DNA of 64,000 bases, from positions 1-64,000 of the forward strand of contig JAPKYO010000047.1 of the NCBI GenBank assembly GCA_026394265.1, written 5' to 3'. Both the position numbers and the translations under genes were made by a program. This DNA comes from Candidatus Bathyarchaeota archaeon (GTDB lineage: Archaea; Thermoproteota; Bathyarchaeia; TCS64). The notes beneath the pieces were generated by a model. It was not told where the DNA came from. It made no database searches and saw nothing but the letters and a program-made list of their open reading frames with translations. Shown here piece after piece: positions 1-8,811 of this stretch. Positions within the stretch are counted from its first letter, which is position 1. Each line of letters begins with the position of its first letter.

Positions 1-1234
1 TCGCCGCGGCCCAGAGGACCACCACCGTGAAGACGCTTATGTAGGTTAAGCTCCTCACCAACAGCCAGAAGTCTCCGAGGAAGGCCGCCTTCGTCGCCAG
101 CATTGTGTGTGTGTATGGTATGGCGAGCAGAATCCACTGTATGGTTGTTGGTAGCATCTCAATGTCGCTGAACATCAGTATGATGGCGGGTATAATCAGC
201 GGGACTATGAGGACACCGGTAAGGCTCTGGGCGCTCCTGACACTGTCGGTGAAGACGGCGAGGCTTATTGCCAGTGCGAGGGCCGAGACGAGGCTCACAA
301 ACATGACTATCCCGAGTAGAGCGTAGCCCAGCGGCTGGATGCCTATCCCCGCACCTGTGAGATCTACGCTCGTGGTTGTTGAGGCGAAGCTGAATACGGA
401 GCTCGTGTAGTAGCTGAAACCTATCAGATAACTGATCGAACCAGCGATGGCGATTACTATGGAGCCGGTTAGCTTCCCGGCCAGGATCGTGAGCCTGCCC
501 ACGGGGAGCGTCATGAGGGTCTCCAGTGTCTTCTGCTCCTTCTCCAGTGCAATGCTTGTCGCGGCCATCTGGATGGCGAATATGACCATCATCATCACCA
601 TTATCGGGAGCATGATGCTCTGGCTCATGATCACACCCGTGATCTGGCTGGGTGCAACCTCTATGACGTTTCCCTTGATTATGGAGGCGTAGCTGATGGA
701 TAGCGGGTCATGGACCGCCACCGGGCTGCCGAGGTTCCCCGTGGCGACCATCAGCTCCTTGATGATGGCGAGTGAGTAGTAGTAGTTGTAGACGCTGACT
801 AGGCTACCCGCTACCTCGGTCCCAGACGCCTCCGCGATGTTCAGGTTCTTCAGGTTCCCGTAGATCTTCACGTGGCCCTTCAGCCCGTCTGTGATGTTCT
901 GCGAGTACCCATTAGGGACGTATACCATCGCGACCGAGTCTGAGTCTCTAAACTTCCCAAGGGCGTCCCCAAGGCCCGTGGCCTGGATGTTTGTGACCGT
1001 GTTATTCGTCGTTATGTATTTGACTAAGATGCCGGCGATCTGACCGCCGTCGTCGCTGTAGACGGAGAACTGGGCGCCCTCGATCGCCGTTTGGACTGAC
1101 TGTTGGCTGATCTGGAGACCCTGCCCCATGAGGGGATATAGAAGGAGCGGAAGCAGGACCACGCCGAAGAGAATCTTCGGGTCCCTGATCAGCTCCTTGA
1201 TCTCCTTGTAGACTATGCTGGTGAAGTTACCCAA
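1..1234 (-). CDS. ABC-2 type transporter permease (3' part cut by window edge)
   Basis: About 411 codons are visible; the C-terminus lies beyond base 1. The translation starts at a TTG (1234-1232), giving LGNFTSIVYKEIKELIRDPK, with a first membrane segment near residues 20-40, a ~170-residue outside domain, then several membrane helices starting with a Met-rich segment (MSQSIMLPIMVMMMVIF). This is the NatB/YhaP-like ABC-2 permease architecture. It overlaps the 3' end of the upstream ATPase gene by 8 nt, so the two are translationally coupled and form one exporter. The substrate cannot be told from sequence; sodium, drug or peptide export are all possible. The frame is open throughout. Confidence 0.85.
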   Translation of the reverse strand, partial: MGNFTSIVYKEIKELIRDPKILFGVVLLPLLLYPLMGQGLQISQQSVQTAIEGAQFSVYSDDGGQIAGILVKYITTNNTVTNIQATGLGDALGKFRDSDSVAMVYVPNGYSQNITDGLKGHVKIYGNLKNLNIAEASGTEVAGSLVSVYNYYYSLAIIKELMVATGNLGSPVAVHDPLSISYASIIKGNVIEVAPSQITGVIMSQSIMLPIMVMMMVIFAIQMAATSIALEKEQKTLETLMTLPVGRLTILAGKLTGSIVIAIAGSISYLIGFSYYTSSVFSFASTTTSVDLTGAGIGIQPLGYALLGIVMFVSLVSALALAISLAVFTDSVRSAQSLTGVLIVPLIIPAIILMFSDIEMLPTTIQWILLAIPYTHTMLATKAAFLGDFWLLVRSLTYISVFTVVVLWAAA

Positions 1235-1958
1235 GCTGCGTCGCCTCCATGAACGCCTGTTCGAGGTTTACGGCGTTGTATCTGGCCTTCAGCTCCTCGG
1301 GTGTTCCCTCCGAGATGATTGTGCCCTCGTTTATGAGGGCGACCCTGTGGCATAGGTACTCGACCTCGAGCATGTTGTGGCTCGACACGAGGATGGTGAC
1401 ACCCATCTTCTCGGCGTAGTCCTTTATCATGCCCCTGACGTGGTAGGCTTGGATTACGTCGAGGCCGGAGGTCGGCTCGTCCAGTATGGCGAGCTTCGGT
1501 TTGATCATGAGCGCCCTCGCTATCAGGAGCCTCCTCTTCATGCCCCTGCTGTAGCCGTTGACCCTGTCCGTGAGGCGGTCACCGAGGCCGCTTATCTCCT
1601 TCCCCGCCTTGACCATCTCCTCTGCGGCGGTCTTCTCGTGGGCGTAGAAACCCGCCATGAATCGCAGATACTCCTCCCCAGTCAGATACTGGTACGCCCC
1701 GGCGTCCTCCGGGAGGTAGCTGAGTATCTCACGTATCTTATCCGCTTCCTTGACCACGTCGTGTCCGAATACCTCGGCGACGCCCGAAGTGGGGCCTATC
1801 AATGTCCCGAGGATCCTGAGCGTCGTTGTTTTTCCGGCGCCGTTCGGACCTATGAGCCCATATATCTCCCCCTCATCAACCTTGAAGGTAGTCCCTTTCA
1901 AGGCCTCGAAGTCTCCGAAGTTCTTCCTGAGATCGCGCACGTCGACGGCGAGTCCCAT
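1227..1958 (-). CDS. ABC transporter ATP-binding protein, NatA-like
   Basis: A 243-residue ABC ATPase that should energise the overlapping permease. Walker A GPNGAGKTT is at residues 37-45, the signature is the variant YSRGMKRR near residue 137, Walker B is LAILDEPTSGLD near 160, and the H-loop is SSHN near 194. I chose ATG at 1958 over the in-frame TTG at 1961 because a GAGGAG ribosome-binding site lies 6 nt before the ATG. It is the first gene of a two-gene minus-strand operon and is divergent from the sensor gene at 2131, with an AT-rich 170-bp promoter region between them. Confidence 0.93.
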   Translation of the reverse strand: MGLAVDVRDLRKNFGDFEALKGTTFKVDEGEIYGLIGPNGAGKTTTLRILGTLIGPTSGVAEVFGHDVVKEADKIREILSYLPEDAGAYQYLTGEEYLRFMAGFYAHEKTAAEEMVKAGKEISGLGDRLTDRVNGYSRGMKRRLLIARALMIKPKLAILDEPTSGLDVIQAYHVRGMIKDYAEKMGVTILVSSHNMLEVEYLCHRVALINEGTIISEGTPEELKARYNAVNLEQAFMEATQLG

Positions 1959-2113
1959 CAATTTCTCCTCTTAAAGCCCTGAATAAGGAGGTGCTGATTT
2001 AAGCTTTATTAAATAGTTTTTCGACGTTTACTCGTTTTTCTAAAAAATATGTAGAATATATGAAAAATTGGCAAAATACATATTAGTAAACCAGTTTTTA
2101 AATCGATAAATCC

Positions 2114-2122
2114 CTTATAAAT
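2114..2122 (+). promoter_or_regulatory. TATA box for the sensor gene
   Basis: CTTATAAAT lies in the AT-rich divergent intergenic region. A transcript would begin about 26 nt on, near 2144, which is downstream of the first in-frame TTG (2131). This favours TTG 2152 or GTG 2185 as the real start of the sensor. Confidence 0.55.
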
Positions 2123-2130
2123 AGTGGTCT

Positions 2131-3123
2131 TTGAGTCTCCGTAGAAGTCCGTTGCCGACACAGCTGCCAGAAGCCACACCTAGTGTGATAAAGGTTCTAC
2201 ATATCGATGACGAAGACTACCAGTTAGAAACCGTAAAATTGTTCCTCAGGCAGCTGGATGAGAGATTTCAGATCACCTCCGTCTCTAACACGAAGCAGGC
2301 GCTCCAGCAGCTTGAGGTCAACCAGTTTGACTGCATAGTCACGGACCTCAAGATGCCTGACATGAATGGGCTGGAGTTTGCCAAGATCATCAGGGAGAAG
2401 GTCAGTATCCCCATAATCATCTACACCGGGCAGGGGAGCGAGGAGGTCGCGGAGAGGGCGTTCTCCATCGGCATCGACGACTACATTCGAAAGGAGATCG
2501 ATCCGAGCCACTACCAGCTTCTCGCGAAGCGGATCAAGACCGCCGTCGAGAAGAGGCGGACGGAGCAACTCTACCTCCGCGTCGTTGAGGATACCCGCGA
2601 CGCCATCGCAATCGCCGCCGATGGAAAGATTGTCTTCGCGAACAGGGCGCTGGCCGAGTTACTCGGGTACAAGGACCCGAAGGAACTCGTCGGGGAGACC
2701 CCATTAGCCTTCGTCGAAGGATCGAAGAAGGCAGCCCTAAGAAGAAACCTCGATGATAGGCTCCTCGGGGTGTCGACGTCCCAGATAAACGAGTACGAGG
2801 TCTTACACCATGATGGGCACAAGATCGCCATCGAGACCTCCGCCTCGGTCATGGACTATAACGGGAAAGACTCCATCCTCGTCTTCATCAGGGACATCAC
2901 GAGCCGTAAGGAGATGGAGAGGACCCTACAGAAGTCAGAGGCCCTCTTTCGTACACTCGTCAGCATGGCCCCCGACGGCATCGCGACTATGGACATGAAG
3001 GGCGTAGTCAAGTTCATCAACACGAGCTTCTCCCGGCTTACCGGGTTCGAGGCCGAGGAGATCATCGGTAGGAACTTCCTAAACCTGGGCACCCTGCGCG
3101 TCAAGGATCTGCCGAACTCGTGA
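2131..3123 (+). CDS. Receiver-PAS-PAS part of a hybrid sensor histidine kinase (5' half of a split gene)
   Basis: The product carries a response-regulator receiver domain (acidic pair D26/D27, phospho-acceptor D72 in VTDLKMPD, YTGQG and a conserved Lys near 121), a PAS domain at about 145-265, and the first half of a second PAS (about 275-330). The frame then stops at 3121-3123. The next ORF begins in the -1 frame at 3120 and continues this PAS domain without a gap, followed by a kinase core. The usual family arrangement is one receiver-PAS-PAS-kinase protein, so this is either a frameshifted gene, an assembly error or recoding. The 5' boundary is uncertain: TTG 2131 is the longest, but the TATA box position favours TTG 2152. 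Confidence 0.8.
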   Translation: MSLRRSPLPTQLPEATPSVIKVLHIDDEDYQLETVKLFLRQLDERFQITSVSNTKQALQQLEVNQFDCIVTDLKMPDMNGLEFAKIIREKVSIPIIIYTGQGSEEVAERAFSIGIDDYIRKEIDPSHYQLLAKRIKTAVEKRRTEQLYLRVVEDTRDAIAIAADGKIVFANRALAELLGYKDPKELVGETPLAFVEGSKKAALRRNLDDRLLGVSTSQINEYEVLHHDGHKIAIETSASVMDYNGKDSILVFIRDITSRKEMERTLQKSEALFRTLVSMAPDGIATMDMKGVVKFINTSFSRLTGFEAEEIIGRNFLNLGTLRVKDLPNS

Positions 3124-4049
3124 GCCTATTCGCCCGCTTCCTCGTAAACGAGGGGAAGCTTGACACCCCGATCGAGTTCACCTTCCGGCGCAAAGACGGG
3201 ACAGAGGGATGCGCCGAGGCAAACGCCCGGTTCATCGAGGTAGATGGCAACCAGAGGGAGATATTCATCATCACCAGGGACATCTCCGAGAGGAAGAAGA
3301 TCGAGGAGGAGCTCAGGAGCTACTCGAAGGAGCTGGAGAAGCGTGTCCTTGAGCGCAGCCAGATGCTGATAGACTCAGAGAAGCTGATCGCGGCGGGCAG
3401 GGTGGCCTCGATGGTTGGCCACGACCTCAGGGGGCCGCTGAACACCATAAAGAACGCCACCTATCTCATGGAGAACAAACCCGAGACGAGCAAGGATATG
3501 CTCCGGATGATCAACAACGCTGTAGACCTTTCGGTGAAGATGCTGGACGAGCTGAGGAACCAGACCCGGGAGTCGCCGCTTGAACTGGATGAGGTTGATC
3601 TCACACAGCTCATCGAGGAGGCCATCAAGGAGTCGATTCCCCCGCCGAAGGTACACATTCAATCGAGGATGGATGGGCGCGCCGTCGTGAAGATCGACCG
3701 GATTAAGGTGCGAAGGGTCCTCGACAACCTGATACGGAACGGGTTTGAGGCGATGCCCCGCGGCGGGGTATTGCTCATAATCTGCGGCGAGGTTGGTGAC
3801 TGCGTCGCCTTCACGGTTCAGGATCAGGGCGAGGGCATACCCGACGCGATAAAGGCCAGCCTCTTCAAGCCCTTCATCACAACGAAGGAGAACGGGACGG
3901 GGCTCGCCTTCTGCAAGAGGATAGTGGACGCTCACAGGGGTGAGATCACCGTGAGTTCACGCGTCGGGAAGGGCACGACCTTCACCATCCGCCTGCGGAA
4001 GAGCGCCGACGCGAGCATAAGCGAACCCCTCCTCGCGCTATCGGGGTAG
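3120..4049 (+). CDS. PAS C-terminus plus histidine kinase core (3' half of the split sensor gene)
   Basis: The frame opens at GTG 3120, overlapping the upstream stop by 4 nt. Residues 1-60 are the second half of a PAS/PAC domain (FTFRRKDGTEG, IFIITRDISERKK). A coiled-coil stretch follows to about residue 85, then the HisKA H-box with phospho-acceptor H101 (MVGHDLRGPL), and a HATPase domain with N-box NLIRNGFEAMP, G1 DQGEGIP and G2 GTGLAFCKRIVDAH. It is soluble, with no membrane segment. With the upstream ORF it would make a complete cytosolic sensor kinase; alone, half a PAS domain is unlikely to be a natural N-terminus. The partner output is unknown. Confidence 0.8.
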   Translation: MSLFARFLVNEGKLDTPIEFTFRRKDGTEGCAEANARFIEVDGNQREIFIITRDISERKKIEEELRSYSKELEKRVLERSQMLIDSEKLIAAGRVASMVGHDLRGPLNTIKNATYLMENKPETSKDMLRMINNAVDLSVKMLDELRNQTRESPLELDEVDLTQLIEEAIKESIPPPKVHIQSRMDGRAVVKIDRIKVRRVLDNLIRNGFEAMPRGGVLLIICGEVGDCVAFTVQDQGEGIPDAIKASLFKPFITTKENGTGLAFCKRIVDAHRGEITVSSRVGKGTTFTIRLRKSADASISEPLLALSG

Positions 4050-4116
4050 CTGGAACGATCACCACCGTTTTCTCTTTTTAAATAAACGCTTAACTTCCTT
4101 TAATCCCGAGTGTATG

Positions 4117-4125
4117 TTTTATATA
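4117..4125 (+). promoter_or_regulatory. TATA box for the UbiA prenyltransferase
   Basis: TTTTATATA lies 33-41 nt before the TTG start at 4158, placing transcription start near 4145-4147, just before a GAGG ribosome-binding site at 4150-4153. Confidence 0.55.
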
Positions 4126-4157
4126 GTAATTGATAAGTCGATGTTAATCGAGGAAAA

Positions 4158-5081
4158 TTGGAAAATTATAAAGATTATGGATTATCCCTTACGAGGTTCC
4201 TAGGGGATGTCCCTCGCCTCTTAAAGTCGCGCGTCGAGGCGATATTTCTCTGGTCCTGGAGCACAACGATAGCGTGCATGATAGCGGGGCGTGGGTTCCC
4301 GCCCCTCGTGCCGACTCTGTTAGTTATCCTCGCCGCTATACTCGTAACCGCCTCTGTCTACATCTATAACGACGTCGTCGACGCGGAGATGGACAAACTG
4401 AACGAGAACAAAACCGATAGGCCCATAGCAAACGGCTCCGTGTCGAAGGCGTCGGCGATGCTCTTCGTGGCCCTCGCGGGCGCCGCCGGCTTGGCGTTAA
4501 GCTACCTCGTCAGCCTCCCGACCTTCGCGGTGTGTCTAGCCTGGTTCATAGTCTTCACCCTCTACAGTCTCCCCAGCGTGCGGCTCAAGAAGCGGTTCAT
4601 AATCAAGGAGGTCACGACGTCTTCCGGGCAGATCTTCGCGGCCTTCATGGGCGGCTTCGCCGTCAGCAACGCCTTCAACCTCTCCGTGGTCTTCGCCGGC
4701 CTCGTGTTCTGGCTCTTCACCTTCCTGGGCCTGCCCGCCTTCGCGGACACCCTCGATGCGAAGGAGGATGCCCTGTTTGATGTGAAGACTATCGGGAGGA
4801 CGTTGAATTGGCGTAGGAAGATACAGCTGATGGGTGTGGGCGTGCTGTTCGTTATGACCGTCATGCCGTTGACCTATGCGCGGTTTGGGTTCAACGTGAT
4901 ACTCCCAATCTCCACGGTGGCGATGGGTCTCATCTTCCTCCGCTGGGGGATAATACCCCTGATGGGCAGCTACGACGCATCGCTCGTGCTCCGCGGGAGG
5001 CGCCTGTTCACGATCTACGTCCTCGCCACGCAGGTAGTGATTATTGTCAGCACGTTGAATCTGGGCTGGCCCGTGTTCTAG
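4158..5081 (+). CDS. UbiA-family prenyltransferase
   Basis: A 307-residue polytopic membrane enzyme that should transfer an isoprenoid chain from its diphosphate to an acceptor. The first Asp-rich motif is NDVVDAEMDKLNENKTDRP (about residues 74-92) and the second is DTLDAKED (about 198-205); both bind Mg-diphosphate in this family. Eight or nine membrane helices are apparent. Archaeal UbiA proteins include digeranylgeranylglyceryl phosphate synthase and quinone or heme prenyltransferases, and the sequence alone does not separate these. The start is TTG with a GAGG site 4 nt upstream. It is monocistronic and converges with the D-aminoacylase gene, with only 3 bp between their stop codons. Confidence 0.85.
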   Translation: MENYKDYGLSLTRFLGDVPRLLKSRVEAIFLWSWSTTIACMIAGRGFPPLVPTLLVILAAILVTASVYIYNDVVDAEMDKLNENKTDRPIANGSVSKASAMLFVALAGAAGLALSYLVSLPTFAVCLAWFIVFTLYSLPSVRLKKRFIIKEVTTSSGQIFAAFMGGFAVSNAFNLSVVFAGLVFWLFTFLGLPAFADTLDAKEDALFDVKTIGRTLNWRRKIQLMGVGVLFVMTVMPLTYARFGFNVILPISTVAMGLIFLRWGIIPLMGSYDASLVLRGRRLFTIYVLATQVVIIVSTLNLGWPVF

Positions 5082-5084
5082 TTG

Positions 5085-6662
5085 TTAGGCGTGTGCGCGG
5101 CGCAGGACCCGCCCCGCCCTGCCGCCGTTGTGGTTTCCATTCTCGACGGTGACGACGCCGTTCACGATTACATACTCTACGCCCTTCGGGTGCTGTATGG
5201 GGTTCTCGAATGTGGCGGTGTCCCTGATCGTCTCGGGGTCGAAGACGGTGATGTCCGCGGCGAGGCCGGGGCGGAGTACGCCTCGGTCGGTGAGGCCGTG
5301 TGTCTGCGCCGTGTAGCTGGTCATCTTCCTGACGGCGTCCTCGAGGCGTAGAACGCCTTCCCTTACGTAGTGGCCGGCGACTCGTGGGAAGCTCCCGTAT
5401 GCCCGTGGGTGGGGCTTGCCGAGGACGATGCCGTCGGTGCAGACCATCCCGAGGGGGCTCCTCATGATCGTCCTTACGTCGTTCTCGTCCATGGTGAATG
5501 TGGCCATGGTGGCGGCGTTCTCTTCCTCTAGGACGAGGTCGAGGACCGTCTCCGCGGGCGACTTATTGAGTTCGGCGGCTACCTGTGAGACGTATTTGCC
5601 CTCGAATCGCTTGTTTCCTCTTGTCTGGACGTTCGTTATCAGTATCTTGTCCCACTCGTTTGGGCTTCCCTCGTCTCCCCTCGCGCCGCCCAGGTACGCG
5701 GCGAGCCTCTTCCTAGTCTCATCATCCTTCAGGCGTTTGAGGAGGCTGTCTACGCCGCCCTCGTGTGCCCATGGCGGGAGGAGGCTGCCGAGGAACGTGC
5801 TCCCCGCCGTGTAGGGGTACTGGTCGAATGTGACGTCGATGCCTTCCTCTCTGGCTTTTTCGACGCTGGCGAGTGCCTGCGGGGATTTCCCCCAGTTGGC
5901 CCTGCCGTTAGTTTTGAAGTGGCTTATGTGTACGGAGACACCTGAGCCGCGCCCGATGGATACGACCTCTTCGATGGAGTCGAGGAGCTTGTCCCCCTCG
6001 TTTCTCATGTGGACGACGAAGACGCCGCGGTGGGCGGCGGTCACCTTGCAGAGTTCCGTGAGCTCAGGTGTGTCGGAGTAGACGCAGGGCGGGTAGATGA
6101 GGCCGGTGCTGAGGCCGATGGCGCCCTCGCGCAGTGACTGGTCGAGGAGCTTCTTCATCTTGCCTAGCTCAGCTGTTGTGGGTTTCCTGTTCTCCATGCC
6201 CATGGCGGCGAGGCGTATGTTGCCGTGGCCGACGAGTGAGGCGACGTTGACCGAGGGATTCGCCCCGGCTACTCTGTCGAGGTACTCGCCGAGGCTCCTC
6301 CAGTCCCACTCGATGGGCGGGTTACCGTTGAGGCCGGAGAGGTAGCGGCGCCACATCTCGACGTTCTCGTCGGTGAGGGGGGCCTCCCCGAGGCCGTCCT
6401 GCCCGACGATCTCGGTGGTGATGCCCTGCATTATCTTGATGCGTGCCTCGGGCTCGCTGATGAGGACGATGTCGCCGTGGCTGTGGGCGTCTATGAAGCC
6501 GGGGGAGACGACCAGGCCAGACGCGTCGATGGTTTCGCGTGCCCTCTCCTCCACCCTCCCCACCGCGGAGATGATACCCTTCGTTACCGCAACGTCGCCG
6601 GGGAACCACGGGTTCCCAGCGCCGTCGATCACCCTGCCGCCCTTGATAACTAGGTCGTACAT
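5085..6662 (-). CDS. N-acyl-D-amino-acid deacylase (D-aminoacylase) family amidohydrolase
   Basis: A 525-residue amidohydrolase. It starts with the cyclic-amidohydrolase beta-sandwich (DLVIKGGRVIDGAGNPWFPG), then SPGFIDAHSHGD with the metal-binding HxH near residue 62. Further features are a conserved GHGNIR, HMRNEGD, VHISHFK and DQYPYTAG, and a C-terminal MVCTDG plus HPRAYGSFPR, all typical of the D-aminoacylase/dihydroorotase-like clan. It should hydrolyse N-acyl-D-amino acids to D-amino acid and carboxylate in the cytosol (no signal peptide). Length matches the family. The ATG at 6662 is 49 nt from the next gene upstream (Nob1, which ends at 6710). Confidence 0.88.
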   Translation of the reverse strand: MYDLVIKGGRVIDGAGNPWFPGDVAVTKGIISAVGRVEERARETIDASGLVVSPGFIDAHSHGDIVLISEPEARIKIMQGITTEIVGQDGLGEAPLTDENVEMWRRYLSGLNGNPPIEWDWRSLGEYLDRVAGANPSVNVASLVGHGNIRLAAMGMENRKPTTAELGKMKKLLDQSLREGAIGLSTGLIYPPCVYSDTPELTELCKVTAAHRGVFVVHMRNEGDKLLDSIEEVVSIGRGSGVSVHISHFKTNGRANWGKSPQALASVEKAREEGIDVTFDQYPYTAGSTFLGSLLPPWAHEGGVDSLLKRLKDDETRKRLAAYLGGARGDEGSPNEWDKILITNVQTRGNKRFEGKYVSQVAAELNKSPAETVLDLVLEEENAATMATFTMDENDVRTIMRSPLGMVCTDGIVLGKPHPRAYGSFPRVAGHYVREGVLRLEDAVRKMTSYTAQTHGLTDRGVLRPGLAADITVFDPETIRDTATFENPIQHPKGVEYVIVNGVVTVENGNHNGGRAGRVLRRAHA

Positions 6663-6709
6663 TGGGCTATCTTCGGGGCTGGGTGCTTAAACGGTTTAGG
6701 GGGAAGTGG

Positions 6710-7219
6710 TTAGCCTCTTCTGGGCTTCCTCTTCAACTCGGTGCCACAGATGGGGCATACGTTGTCCTCCTGCGGGGCATCGAACCTCTTCCTGCAGCCG
6801 GGGCAGTAGATGGACCAGTCGAGCACCTTCTTTATGCCTCGTGTGACCTGTGCGACGAATCGGAGGCCTAGGCGGGAGGCCACGTTCTGGACGGAGTAGT
6901 CGTCGGAGACGATCGTCGGTATCTCCTCGCCGGTCTTGAGTTGTAGTCCGAGGGCGAGTAGCTGCTTGTCGGTTATGGAGAGCTTGTGTGCCTCCCCGGA
7001 GGTCCTCGCCTTCGCCTCGATCTCCTTTACCCACCTTTCCTCGGGCTGGGTCTCCTTGAGCTTCCCAGAAGCCTTCGCCCCCTCGTATCTCATCTTCCCA
7101 AGCTCCTCCCTGATCTCGTCGAACACCTCGGGGACGGTGTAGTAGTCCTCCTCCGGGCTCAGGTTGTATCCCTGTATGAAGGCGGAGGTGTCGAGTAGGA
7201 CTCTTCTCAGCGCCTTCAC
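6710..7219 (-). CDS. nob1: Nob1-like rRNA maturation endonuclease (PIN domain plus zinc ribbon)
   Basis: A 169-residue protein with an N-terminal PIN domain: D10 in LLDTSAFI, SITDKQLLALGL near residue 85, and VSDDYSVQN near 108 as acidic active-site residues. It ends in a zinc ribbon, CPGC and CPIC. This is the archaeal Nob1 layout; Nob1 cleaves the 3' end of pre-16S rRNA. The GTG start at 7219 overlaps the end of the NAD kinase gene by 1 bp spacing (stop at 7221-7223), so both are in one operon. There is no nearby toxin-antitoxin partner, and the zinc ribbon argues against a VapC toxin. Confidence 0.9.
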   Translation of the reverse strand: MKALRRVLLDTSAFIQGYNLSPEEDYYTVPEVFDEIREELGKMRYEGAKASGKLKETQPEERWVKEIEAKARTSGEAHKLSITDKQLLALGLQLKTGEEIPTIVSDDYSVQNVASRLGLRFVAQVTRGIKKVLDWSIYCPGCRKRFDAPQEDNVCPICGTELKRKPRRG

Positions 7220-7220
7220 C

Positions 7221-8057
7221 TCACTGTGCCTGTATGTGGGTGATGCGGCTCCTGAGCCTCTCGTAGAACGGCTTGAACCTGATGAAGCGTGTCTTGTTCT
7301 TCGAGACCTCGATCTCTATGGTTGATAGTGCCTTCAAGCCCGTGTAGACCTTGCCGTCGACGATGGCGAGGGCGTCCGCCCTGGGTTTTCGCAGCTCCAC
7401 CGTCACCTTCGAGCCGATGGGGAGGGTTATGCTCCGAAAGTAGCTGTAGGGGTTTATGGCAGTCAAAATCATCGCTTCGACGCCGGGGGCGAGTATGGAG
7501 CCCCCCGCGGAGAGGTTGTAGGCTGTGGACCCCGTCGGGGTCGCCACGAGGATGCCGTCCGCCTGTATCTCAGTGAGCTGCTCGCCGTCGATTAGTAGCC
7601 TGCAGAGTATCATCTTCGACGGTAGGCTTGACGCGATTAGTACCTCGTTCAGGGCGTCGGGGTAGTCCTCGTCCAACTCCCGGTTGCAGCTGCGGATCTT
7701 GAGGCAGCTTTCGAGTTCGTATTCGCCTTTGACGGCCCTGTCTATGGCTGACTCTATCTCGTCCTTCAGGACCTCGCAGAGGAAGCCTCTGCGCCCCATG
7801 TTGACGCCCAGCAGGGGCGTGTCGGATACCTTGAGGCCCATCGCGACGCGTAGGATTGTGCCGTCTCCGCCTACGGCGACGACGAAGTCCGCTTCGATGT
7901 CCGTGAGGTCGACGGTCTCGGAGTTCATGTTGAGGGCCATGGCGGTCTCCGTCTCGACGAGTACCTCGACGCCCTTCTTCTCTAGGACCTCTATGATCCT
8001 CCTCGTAATCGGGAAGACGGCATCAATGTCGGTTCTGGAGACGACGCCGACCCTCAT
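7221..8057 (-). CDS. nadK: NAD kinase
   Basis: A 278-residue enzyme that phosphorylates NAD to NADP. It has the diagnostic GGDGT at residues 63-67, the LNEV motif in the middle, and TPTGSTAYNLSAGG near residue 180, with the C-terminal beta-sandwich (IVDGKVY). The length matches the archaeal/bacterial NadK family. It is the first gene of a two-gene operon with nob1. A TATA-like element (CTTTAAATC on the minus strand, 8088-8096) lies just upstream. Confidence 0.94.
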   Translation of the reverse strand: MRVGVVSRTDIDAVFPITRRIIEVLEKKGVEVLVETETAMALNMNSETVDLTDIEADFVVAVGGDGTILRVAMGLKVSDTPLLGVNMGRRGFLCEVLKDEIESAIDRAVKGEYELESCLKIRSCNRELDEDYPDALNEVLIASSLPSKMILCRLLIDGEQLTEIQADGILVATPTGSTAYNLSAGGSILAPGVEAMILTAINPYSYFRSITLPIGSKVTVELRKPRADALAIVDGKVYTGLKALSTIEIEVSKNKTRFIRFKPFYERLRSRITHIQAQ

Positions 8058-8098
8058 GGCATTTCAAGTGAGAAGACATCCGGCGGTGATTTAAAGAC

Positions 8099-8779
8099 TC
8101 ACCGGCGTGTCCAGCCGTGCTCTCCGAGGAGGGGGACGTATGCTACCTGCATGAGCGTTCGTCTGGTGTATTCCCCCCCGCGCCCCTTCTCCAGGAGGAT
8201 GAGGTCCTGCCCGTAGATGGTCGCCTCCCCTATTGGGGCGATCATCCTGCCGAGTGGGCGGAGTTGCTCCACGAGTGGCGGGGGGAAGTCGGGGCTAGCC
8301 GCGGTGACGCTGATGGCGTCGTAGGGGGCGCTCTCTGGGTCGCCGAGTGTGCCGTCGCCGAGGATGAGCCTCACGTCGCCGTAACCCGTTCTCTTGAGGT
8401 TCTCCCGCGCGAACTCGTAGGTCGCCTCGTTGATCTCTATGGCGACGACGAGCCCCCCGTCTCCGACCAGCTCCCGGGCTATGGCGGCCCCGTAGCCCGA
8501 GCCGGCACCTACCTCTAGGAACCTGTCCCCCTTCTTGAGTCTTAGCGGCTCGTATGTGACGGGGTACATGTAGGGGGCGGAGATGGTCTGGCGCCCGTCC
8601 CCGGGTATGGGGCTGGGGGAGTCGACGTACGCGTACTTCCTCAACGACGCCTCCATGAACTCCTCACGCGGGACCCTGAGCATCGCCTCGGCTACGCTTA
8701 CCGATGTTATGTAGCCGGCCGCCCTGTACCGGGCGACCATGGCCTCGCGCTGCTGGGTGAAGTCCCCCATCTCGCTCAT
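8099..8779 (-). CDS. pcm: Protein-L-isoaspartate O-methyltransferase
   Basis: A 226-residue SAM-dependent methyltransferase that repairs isoaspartyl damage. Conserved features are SVAEAMLRVPREEF, the substrate loop PGDGRQTISAPYM, the SAM-binding FLEVGAGSGYGAA, and DAISVTAA. A longer frame runs on to 9130 through the CoA-transferase gene but only the part from ATG 8779 is Pcm. ATG 8779 lies about 26 nt from a good TATA box (8799-8808), so the mRNA is probably leaderless; ATG 8770 is a second choice. Confidence 0.92.
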   Translation of the reverse strand: MSEMGDFTQQREAMVARYRAAGYITSVSVAEAMLRVPREEFMEASLRKYAYVDSPSPIPGDGRQTISAPYMYPVTYEPLRLKKGDRFLEVGAGSGYGAAIARELVGDGGLVVAIEINEATYEFARENLKRTGYGDVRLILGDGTLGDPESAPYDAISVTAASPDFPPPLVEQLRPLGRMIAPIGEATIYGQDLILLEKGRGGEYTRRTLMQVAYVPLLGEHGWTRR

Positions 8780-8798
8780 GGATGGGTTGGGAAAAAGA

Positions 8799-8808
8799 GT
8801 ATAAAAAG
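8799..8808 (-). promoter_or_regulatory. TATA box for pcm
   Basis: CTTTTTATAC on the minus strand, centred about 25 nt before ATG 8779. It sits in the 32-bp gap between the CoA-transferase stop (8812) and pcm, so pcm has its own promoter. Confidence 0.6.
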
Positions 8809-8811
8809 TGT

